A stretch of DNA of 64,000 nt, from positions 1,240,001 to 1,304,000 of the forward strand of contig NZ_JBEGII010000001.1 of the NCBI RefSeq assembly GCF_040675875.1, read 5' to 3'. The notes beneath the pieces were generated by a model. That model saw nothing but the letters and a program-made list of their open reading frames with translations, was not told the DNA's origin and did no database searches. The stretch is from Microbacterium sp. LWO12-1.2 (GTDB lineage: Bacteria; Actinomycetota; Actinomycetes; Actinomycetales; Microbacteriaceae). Made by a program: the position numbers and the translations under genes. Positions within the stretch are counted from its first letter, which is position 1. Each line of letters begins with the position of its first letter. Shown here piece by piece: positions 8,155 through 14,561 of the stretch.

Positions 8155-8904
8155 TCAGCGACCGCGTGGCGTCCATCCCGACGGGGTGGGGCCGTCTCCC
8201 GCGGTCGCTCGTTCCCGATCTGCGAGAGCAGACCATCCCTGCGCCTCTCCCGGAGTGTCGAAGTCCCCGCGCGCCAGTCGCAGCCCGACGTCTTCGTGAT
8301 GCATACGGGGAGCTCCCCCGCGCCGCACCGACGCGCGCACGCTCCAGGCATCGTCTGCGAAACCGCCGCCACGGAACACCCGGTACTCGTCATATCGTGC
8401 AGGGTCGAGCAGATCCCAGCACCACTCCCAGACGTTGCCGAGCGTGTCGAACAGCCCGTTCAGGTTCGGCAGTTTCCCACCGACGTTCTGCGGAGTGGCG
8501 GTGCCGTCCGCGCCTGTCCACGCGGCATCGGCCAACGGCGCGTAGTGAGGACCGATCGACCCCGCACGGCAGGCGAACTCCCACTCCGCCTCCGTGGGGA
8601 GCCGGTAGCCGTCTGCCGTCACGTCCCAGGTGACCTCTTCGCCGTCGAACAGGTAGACGGGATCGAAACCCTCCCACTCCGACGCAGCGTTGCAGAAATG
8701 CACCGCGCGCAACCAGCTGACGTCGGCGGCAGGATGTCGCGGGTGTCGCGAAGGTACGCCGAGCACTTCTGCCAGCTGCTCCTCGGTCACCGGATAGACA
8801 CCGATCTGGAACGGCTGAAGCAGCACCCTGCGACGTGTCTTCTCTCGCGCGTCGTGCAACACGACCTCGCCGCCGGCGATGCGCGCCATCTCGATGTCGG
8901 TCAC
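8155..8904 (-). CDS. FGE-sulfatase-fold protein (SUMF1-like), no catalytic cysteines seen
   Basis: A 249-aa protein of the formylglycine-generating-enzyme/SUMF1 fold. Recognisable elements in order: MARIAGGEVVLHD, IGVYPVTEEQLAEVL, GYRLPTEAEWEFACRAG, NVWEWCWD and RGGGFADDAWSVRASVR...GLRLAR. In true FGE the last block carries the copper/catalytic cysteines; here that block has none, so formylglycine formation is unlikely. Other members of the fold act as EgtB-like oxygenases or as binding modules. GTG 8904 was chosen because it forms a 4-nt GTGA overlap with the stop of the YczE-like gene; a longer upstream frame merely overlaps that gene. Confidence 0.75.
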   Translation of the reverse strand: MTDIEMARIAGGEVVLHDAREKTRRRVLLQPFQIGVYPVTEEQLAEVLGVPSRHPRHPAADVSWLRAVHFCNAASEWEGFDPVYLFDGEEVTWDVTADGYRLPTEAEWEFACRAGSIGPHYAPLADAAWTGADGTATPQNVGGKLPNLNGLFDTLGNVWEWCWDLLDPARYDEYRVFRGGGFADDAWSVRASVRRGGAPRMHHEDVGLRLARGDFDTPGEAQGWSALADRERATAGDGPTPSGWTPRGR

Positions 8905-9575
8905 CGCGTCGTCCTGCCCGCGATGTGGATCGGTGAGGTCACGGTTGATTCCGACCCTTCGGATGTCGTCGGTCGATCGAGCGGTACTCGGAACAGCCGC
9001 ATGAAGAACTGACACATCGGTCCCACGAGCAGGGCGAATGCGACCGTTCCGATGCCCACATTTCCCCCGAGCACCCAGCCGACGGCGACGACCGTCACCT
9101 CCAGCCCGGTGCGCACGATCCAGATCGCCCAGCCAGTGCGGCGGTGCAGTCCGGTCATGAGACCGTCGCGCGGCCCTGGTCCGAAGGCCGCTCCGATGTA
9201 CAACCCGGTCGCTGCTGACAGCAGGAGCAGTCCCACCACGAAGAAAGGGACGCGGATCCAGAGCGAGTCCGTTTCGGGGATGAGCAGGAAGCCCACATCC
9301 GCTGAAGGTCCGACGAGAAGGGCGTTGAGCACGGTACCGACACCCGGGCGTTGGCGCAACGGAATCCAGAGCAGCAGCACGACCACGCTGACGAGGATGG
9401 TGATCATCCCGAACGTCAACGGTACGTGACGGGCGATCCCCTGGGTCAGTACGTCCCAGGGGGCGGCGCCGATCGCTGCCCGCACGATGAAAGCGATGCC
9501 GATCCCGTACAGGAAGAGTCCGACGAGAAGCTGCACGATTCGTCGGGGCATCCGCCGTCCGGCGAGTCGGGTCAC
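8901..9575 (-). CDS. YczE/YitT-like integral membrane protein
   Basis: A 224-aa membrane protein resembling the YczE/YyaS family: an N-terminal VQLLVGLFLYGIGIAFIVRAAIGAAPWDVLTQG segment (seen as several shorter conserved parts), a second conserved loop AFGPGPRDGLMTG, and about five or six hydrophobic helices. The function of this family is poorly defined. GTG 9575 overlaps the SGNH hydrolase stop by 4 nt (GTGA) and has a purine-rich GGAGAGGA upstream; an internal ATG at 9551 is the alternative. Its stop overlaps the next start by 4 nt, so the three genes are translationally coupled. Confidence 0.75.
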   Translation of the reverse strand: MTRLAGRRMPRRIVQLLVGLFLYGIGIAFIVRAAIGAAPWDVLTQGIARHVPLTFGMITILVSVVVLLLWIPLRQRPGVGTVLNALLVGPSADVGFLLIPETDSLWIRVPFFVVGLLLLSAATGLYIGAAFGPGPRDGLMTGLHRRTGWAIWIVRTGLEVTVVAVGWVLGGNVGIGTVAFALLVGPMCQFFMRLFRVPLDRPTTSEGSESTVTSPIHIAGRTTR

Positions 9576-10327
9576 GCCGGCGTCCTCTCCACCCACGTCG
9601 GATACTTCGCCGCGCGGCCGTCTCCGGAAGAGGTGCGCGTCACGCGGCGCTTCACCCACGGGCCGACGAACTCCCGGTAGTAGGCGAGACCGGACGGTCC
9701 CGCTGCGGCTGCGGCGGCCGGCGACCACCAGGCTGCCGGAGGCTCGTAGCCGAGGCCGTGCAGCACGCGCGCGGCGACACGATGATGCCCGGCGCTGTTC
9801 ATGTGCAGGCGGTCCTCGGACCAGTACTGCGCACGAGACAGTTCCTGATCCCCCCAGTTCAGTGCGCGCACCACATCGGGGCGATCCTGGACGCGGCGCA
9901 GCACGGCCTCAGAGAGCAGGTCACCCCGCTTCTGCACCAGTGAGCCCATCGGCAGCTGCCTGCTCGGGTTCGCACCGGAGAGCAGTATCAGCGTGACCCC
10001 CTCCTGGTCGCAGCGTCGGAGTACGCGGCTGAACGCGTCGGCGATGTGTTCCAGGTCGGTGCGCGGTCGCAGCATGTCGTTGCCACCGCCGTTGAAGCTC
10101 AAGTGCGTGGGACGAAGGGCCAGGGCGGGTTCGAGTTGCTGCTCGACGATCGGCCAGGCGAGCTTGCCGCGGATGGCGAGGTTCGCGTACTGGATCGGGC
10201 GCCCCGCCGCGTCGGCCCAGCCCTGCGCCGCCAGGTCAGCCCAGCCGCGTTCGCGACCGTCGGGGAGCAGATCGCCCACCCCTTCGGTGAAGGAGTCGCC
10301 GATGGCCACGAAACGTACGTCAGTCAC
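9572..10327 (-). CDS. SGNH/GDSL-family hydrolase
   Basis: A 251-aa esterase-type hydrolase. The SGNH blocks are all present: IGDSFTEG near the N-terminus (catalytic Ser), NLAIRGK (Gly block), FNGGGNDML (Asn block) and DRLHMNSAGHH near residue 190 (Asp and His). There is no signal peptide, so it is likely cytoplasmic. It is the first gene of a coupled set with a YczE-like membrane protein and an FGE-fold protein. The GTG start has a TAGGCT box at exactly the leaderless distance. Confidence 0.85.
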   Translation of the reverse strand: MTDVRFVAIGDSFTEGVGDLLPDGRERGWADLAAQGWADAAGRPIQYANLAIRGKLAWPIVEQQLEPALALRPTHLSFNGGGNDMLRPRTDLEHIADAFSRVLRRCDQEGVTLILLSGANPSRQLPMGSLVQKRGDLLSEAVLRRVQDRPDVVRALNWGDQELSRAQYWSEDRLHMNSAGHHRVAARVLHGLGYEPPAAWWSPAAAAAAGPSGLAYYREFVGPWVKRRVTRTSSGDGRAAKYPTWVERTPA

Positions 10328-10333
10328 CCGACC

Positions 10334-10339
10334 AGCCTA
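10334..10339 (-). promoter_or_regulatory. -10 box TAGGCT at leaderless distance (SGNH gene)
   Basis: Read on the minus strand, TAGGCT lies at -12 to -7 relative to the GTG at 10327. No -35 box is visible. Confidence 0.55.
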
Positions 10340-10365
10340 TTCCCGCCCAGGGCGCCTCAGCATGC

Positions 10366-11727
10366 TCAGCGGTCGTCGAGGGCGATACCGCGACGATCCG
10401 TCAAACCCCAGGCGGCGGCCGCGGCGACGAGGAAGCACGCGCCGAAGATCACGAAGAGGAGCGGAGCCCCACCTGCGAGCAGCAGCACCGGCACCGCGAG
10501 AGGCGCGATGATCGAGGCGATGCGGCCGATACCCGCGGCCCAGCCGGCGCCGGTCCCCCGCAGCGAGGTCGGATAGATCTCCGGAGTGACGGCGTAAAGG
10601 GCGCCCCACGCACCGAGCGTGAAGAAGGACAAGGCCATTCCTGCGCCGATGATGGACGGCTCTGTCGTCGCCGTGCCGAAGAAGACCGCGGACACCGCTG
10701 CTCCGACCAGGAAGACCGACAGCGTCACACGCCGCCCCCATACTTCGATCAGCCACGCGGCGACGGCGTAGCCGGGGAGCTGGGCAAGCGTGATGATCAG
10801 CGTGAAGCCGAAGGAGCGCACCAGGTCGAAGCCGGCGTCGACGAGGATGCTGGGGATCCAGATGAAGGCGCCGTAGTAGGCGAAGTTCACGCACAGCCAG
10901 ACCGCCCAGAGGCAGAGCGTCCGCACCCGGAACTCCGTGTTCCACAGCGTCGCCAGTCGCGCCCGGACCGTCACCGCCATGGCGCGGGACGGCGGTTCCT
11001 TCCGGATCGCCGGTTCGCGCAGGACACCGGCGTCGGCCTCGAAGGCCGAGACGATCCGTTCGGCTTCGGCGATGCGTCCGCGCGAGGCCAGCCAGCGGGG
11101 CGACTCCGGCAGCCCCCAGCGCACGATCAGGGCGTAGACCGCCGGGATTGCTCCGAGGGCGAACGCCCAGCGCCATCCGTCATCGGACGCCGGGATCACG
11201 AAGAAGCCGATCAGCGCTGCCGCGGTCCACCCCACCGCCCAGAACGCCTCCAGGATCACGATCAGTCGACCCCGGATCCGCGCGGGGGCGAACTCGCTCA
11301 CGTACGTCGATGCCACGGGCAACTCGGCACCGAGCCCGAGACCGACGAGGAACCGCAGCACGAGAAGCGCCGCAATCCCGCCGACGAGCGCACTCGCACC
11401 GGTGGCGACGCCGTAGATGAGGAGCGTCAGCGCGAACACCTGCCGTCGTCCGAAGCGGTCGGCGAGCAGCCCGCCCAGCGTCGCCCCCAACGCCATCCCG
11501 ATGAAGCCGACCGAGGCGATCCACCCTGCCTCGCCCTTCGTCAAGTCCCACTGCTGCGTGAGCGCGGCGAGGATGAAGGAGATGAGACCGACGTCCATCG
11601 CATCGAGCGCCCAGCCCACCCCCGAACCGCTCAGCAGTCGAAGGTGGCGCCGGGTGAACGGCAGGTCGTCAAGACGGGCTGCGAGCGACGCGCGACTCGG
11701 CAGATCGTTGGTGGCCATGCTCTTCAT
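10366..11727 (-). CDS. MFS transporter, sugar-porter/aromatic-acid type
   Basis: A 453-aa twelve-helix MFS permease. The loop motif GGLLADRFGRRQVF (about residues 82-95) and the central PESPRWL (about residue 206) place it in the sugar porter-like group that also includes aromatic-acid/proton symporters (it has DAMDVGLISF in helix 1). Substrate unknown. Two ATG starts compete, 11727 and 11718, and both are buried in a 19-bp perfect inverted repeat. It lies 28 nt downstream of the luciferase-like gene on the same strand. Confidence 0.85.
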   Translation of the reverse strand: MKSMATNDLPSRASLAARLDDLPFTRRHLRLLSGSGVGWALDAMDVGLISFILAALTQQWDLTKGEAGWIASVGFIGMALGATLGGLLADRFGRRQVFALTLLIYGVATGASALVGGIAALLVLRFLVGLGLGAELPVASTYVSEFAPARIRGRLIVILEAFWAVGWTAAALIGFFVIPASDDGWRWAFALGAIPAVYALIVRWGLPESPRWLASRGRIAEAERIVSAFEADAGVLREPAIRKEPPSRAMAVTVRARLATLWNTEFRVRTLCLWAVWLCVNFAYYGAFIWIPSILVDAGFDLVRSFGFTLIITLAQLPGYAVAAWLIEVWGRRVTLSVFLVGAAVSAVFFGTATTEPSIIGAGMALSFFTLGAWGALYAVTPEIYPTSLRGTGAGWAAGIGRIASIIAPLAVPVLLLAGGAPLLFVIFGACFLVAAAAAWGLTDRRGIALDDR

Positions 11728-11753
11728 CGTAGGGCGATGAAGAGCATGGCCAC
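11711..11753 (-). repeat. 19-bp perfect inverted repeat over an MFS start region
   Basis: Arms 11711-11729 and 11735-11753 are exact reverse complements (right arm CGATGAAGAGCATGGCCAC) around a 5-nt loop. In the minus-strand transcript the hairpin begins 3 nt after the luciferase-like gene stop and contains both possible MFS start codons. It may terminate transcription after the first gene, or occlude translation of the second. Confidence 0.85.
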
Positions 11754-11755
11754 GA

Positions 11756-12790
11756 TCAGGACTCCTGGGCGAGAAGCGCGCGCACCCGCGGGATCACTTC
11801 GGTGCCATAGAGCTCGATGCTGCGCATCATCGACTCGTGGGACAGGGTGCCGGTCGCGTACTTCAGGTCGAAACGACCGAGCCCCAGGGTGGTGATGGTC
11901 TCAGCGATCTTCGCCGCGACCCGCTCCGGTGATCCGGCGTAGATCGCGCCCTCGGGGCCGATGTCGTTCTGGAATCGTGCGCGGCTGTACACCGGCCAGC
12001 CTCGTTCCCGGCCGATGGTGTTGTTCATCGCTTCAAATCCGGAGTAGGCGGCATCCCAGGCCTCAGCATCCGTGTCGGCGATGTGCCCGGGCGAGTGCAC
12101 AGAGATCGGATGCTCGGTGGTGCCGAAAGACGCGACCGAGCGGTGGTACAGGTCGACGAACGGGCGGAACCGGGCAGCCGAACCGCCGATGATTGCCAGC
12201 ATCAGCCCCAAGCCGTGACGGGCGACGCGCACGACCGACTCAGGACTCCCCCCGACGCCGACCCACGTGCGCAGGCCCTTCTCGGTCTTCGGGAAGACGT
12301 TCGCATTGTCGAGCGACGCCCGCATCGTGCCCGACCAGGTCACCGGTTCCTCCTTGAGGAGCTCGACGAACAGCTCGAGCTTCTGCTCGAACAGGGCGTC
12401 GTAGTCGCGCAGGTCGTAGCCGAACAGGGGGAACGACTCGATGAAGGAGCCGCGACCGAGCACGACCTCCGCTCGCCCGTTCGAGACGGCATCCAGGGTC
12501 GAGAAGCGTTCGAACACCCGAACAGGATCGTCGGACGACAGCACCGTCACCGCGGTGCCCAATCGGATGTGCTCCGTGCGCGCCGCGATCGCCGCGAGCA
12601 CCATCTCAGGCGCGGACACGGCGAACTCCGGGCGATGGTGCTCGCCCACGCCGAAGAAGTCCACGCCGACGGAATCGGCGAGTTCTGCCTGCGCGACGAT
12701 GTTGCGGATCGTCTGTGCTCCCGTGAGGAGCTCCCCGTCCGCGTCGCGGGTGATGTCGCCGAACGTGTCCAGCCCGAATTCGATAGCCAT
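11756..12790 (-). CDS. LLM-class flavin-dependent oxidoreductase
   Basis: A 344-aa bacterial luciferase-like monooxygenase (TIM barrel using reduced flavin). Family features: MAIEFGLDTFGD at the N-terminus, GVGEHHRPEFAVSAPEMVLAAIAARTEHIRLG spread over about residues 46-78, LSSDDPVRVFERFSTLD and GRAEVVLGRGSF. The substrate is unknown. It has a good ribosome-binding site (AGGAAGGG) and the palindrome ATTCACGTGAAT just upstream. It probably shares a transcript with the MFS gene unless the hairpin between them terminates it. Confidence 0.85.
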   Translation of the reverse strand: MAIEFGLDTFGDITRDADGELLTGAQTIRNIVAQAELADSVGVDFFGVGEHHRPEFAVSAPEMVLAAIAARTEHIRLGTAVTVLSSDDPVRVFERFSTLDAVSNGRAEVVLGRGSFIESFPLFGYDLRDYDALFEQKLELFVELLKEEPVTWSGTMRASLDNANVFPKTEKGLRTWVGVGGSPESVVRVARHGLGLMLAIIGGSAARFRPFVDLYHRSVASFGTTEHPISVHSPGHIADTDAEAWDAAYSGFEAMNNTIGRERGWPVYSRARFQNDIGPEGAIYAGSPERVAAKIAETITTLGLGRFDLKYATGTLSHESMMRSIELYGTEVIPRVRALLAQES

Positions 12791-12803
12791 GTCAGCCCTT
12801 CCT

Positions 12804-12815
12804 ATTCACGTGAAT
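12804..12815. promoter_or_regulatory. 12-bp palindrome ATTCACGTGAAT, candidate operator
   Basis: Perfect palindrome whose nearer edge is 14 nt upstream of the luciferase-like gene start, just before its ribosome-binding site, where a bound repressor would block expression. No regulator gene is adjacent. Assignment as operator is inference. Confidence 0.4.
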
Positions 12816-12844
12816 GAACACGCGGAGGCCGGCGGGCATTCCCG

Positions 12845-14521
12845 TCAGCGCGGGAGCAGCGCCGTGCGCAGCGTGTCGAGGCCGACGCCGCCGAGGTCGA
12901 GAGCGCGCTTGTGGAAGTCCTTGAACGAGAACGCGTCACCCTGCGATTCCTGCACCGCGTCGCGCACCTGCTCCCAGATGCGCTGGCCGACCTTGTACGA
13001 CGGCGCCTGTCCGGGCCAGCCGAGGTAGCGGTTGACCTCGAACTGCACGAACTGGTCAGACATGTTGACGTTCTTACGCATGAAGTCGAGCGCGTACTCC
13101 GCATCCCACACTCCTGCACCTTCCAGGCGGGGCTTGCCGAGATGCACGCCGATGTCGAGCACGACGCGAGCGGCACGCATGCGCTGACCGTCGAGCATGC
13201 CGAGACGGTCGGCCGGGTCGTCGAGATACCCGAGCTGCTGCATCAGACGCTCCGCGTACAGGGCCCAGCCCTCGGCGTGGCCCGACGTGCCGGCAAGCAG
13301 GCGCCGCCAGGAGTTGAGCTCTGCACGGTTGTGCACCGCCTGCGCGATCTGCAGGTGATGGCCGGGCACACCCTCGTGATACACAGTCGTGAGTTCACGC
13401 CAGGTGTCGAACTCCGTCACACCCTCGGGCACAGACCACCACATGCGCCCTGGACGCGAGAAGTCATCGGTCGGACCCGTGTAGTAGATCCCGCCCTCCT
13501 GCGTCGGAGCGATCATGCACTCCAGGGTGCGGATGGCTTCGGGGATGTCGAAGTGCGAGGCGCCCAGTTCCGCAACCGCACGATCGCTGGTCTCCTGCAT
13601 CCAGCGCTGCAGCGCCTCCGTGCCCACCAGCTTGCGTGCTGGGTCGGCCTCGAGGTGCGCGACCGCCTCTTCGACCGACGCACCGGGGAGGATCTCGTGC
13701 GCGATCGCGGTCTGCTCTGCCACCATGCGGGCGAGCTCTTCCCTGCCCCACTCGTAGGTCTCGTCGAGGTCGATCGTTGCGCCGAGGAAGCGGCGGGAGT
13801 TGAGCGCGTACAGATCGCGTCCGACGGCGTCGACCTCGTTCGCGGCAGGGGCCAGCTCCTCGGCGAGGAATCGACGCAGTGCGTCGTAGGCGACGCGCGC
13901 CGCGGCCGAGTTGTCGGCGAGTGTCCGTGCAAGGGATGCCGGCAGCTGGCCCTCCTCTGGACCCGCGTCGGCGACGAACGCCGCGAAGAATCCGTCGTCG
14001 GCCGTGTAGCGGTCGATCTGTGTGGCGACCTCGATCACCTGACGACGTGCGGGGGTCACCCCGGCCGCAATGCCCGCCCGGAGGGTCTCGGTGTAGCCGC
14101 GCAGGGCGTCGGGAACAGCGGCGAGGCGAGTCGCGATGACAGCCCAGTCGTCCGCATTCGCGGTCGGCATCAGGTCGAACGCGGCACGCACATCCTGAGC
14201 GGCCGAGGCGATCACGTTCAGGTCGCGCAGATGCCACTGGGCATCGTGGAACTCGAGATCGAGCCGCAGCTCCGAACTCAGGTCCGCCTTCGTCACCTCG
14301 TCGATCGCGTCGACGGGCTCGAGCGCATCGAGCTCCTGGAGAGTCTTGCGCGTCGCGGCGGCGATCTCGTCATGCCCGGCCGGACTCAGATCGCCGAAAC
14401 GGTCGTTCGCCTCGTCGCGTCCGATGTAGGTGCCGAGTGTCGGGGCGAGCACAGCGATCGTGTCGACCCATTCATCGGCGACCTTGTCGATGGCAGAGGG
14501 AGTGCGGGGGGCTGAAGTCAT
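12845..14521 (-). CDS. DUF885-family metalloprotein (putative peptidase)
   Basis: A 558-aa protein of the DUF885 family, putative zinc peptidases. The signature is YHEGVPGHHLQ around residue 380, which gives an HExxxHH-type metal site. The C-terminal conserved segment LGWPGQAPSYKVGQR is also present. No signal peptide, so probably cytoplasmic. ATG 14521 was chosen: it precedes the clear N-terminus MTSAPRTPSAIDKVADEW and follows TAGGCTGGAAGGT, which contains both a -10-like box and a purine-rich stretch. The frame extends further upstream only as antisense of polA's 3' end. Confidence 0.85.
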   Translation of the reverse strand: MTSAPRTPSAIDKVADEWVDTIAVLAPTLGTYIGRDEANDRFGDLSPAGHDEIAAATRKTLQELDALEPVDAIDEVTKADLSSELRLDLEFHDAQWHLRDLNVIASAAQDVRAAFDLMPTANADDWAVIATRLAAVPDALRGYTETLRAGIAAGVTPARRQVIEVATQIDRYTADDGFFAAFVADAGPEEGQLPASLARTLADNSAAARVAYDALRRFLAEELAPAANEVDAVGRDLYALNSRRFLGATIDLDETYEWGREELARMVAEQTAIAHEILPGASVEEAVAHLEADPARKLVGTEALQRWMQETSDRAVAELGASHFDIPEAIRTLECMIAPTQEGGIYYTGPTDDFSRPGRMWWSVPEGVTEFDTWRELTTVYHEGVPGHHLQIAQAVHNRAELNSWRRLLAGTSGHAEGWALYAERLMQQLGYLDDPADRLGMLDGQRMRAARVVLDIGVHLGKPRLEGAGVWDAEYALDFMRKNVNMSDQFVQFEVNRYLGWPGQAPSYKVGQRIWEQVRDAVQESQGDAFSFKDFHKRALDLGGVGLDTLRTALLPR

Positions 14522-14528
14522 ACCTTCC

Positions 14529-14534
14529 AGCCTA
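14529..14534 (-). promoter_or_regulatory. -10-like TAGGCT before the DUF885 gene
   Basis: Minus-strand TAGGCT at -13 to -8 of the ATG at 14521, one base further than the strict leaderless spacing. It overlaps a possible ribosome-binding region GGAAGG. Confidence 0.4.
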
Positions 14535-14561
14535 TCCCCGTCACTCCGACGGCCGCAGACC

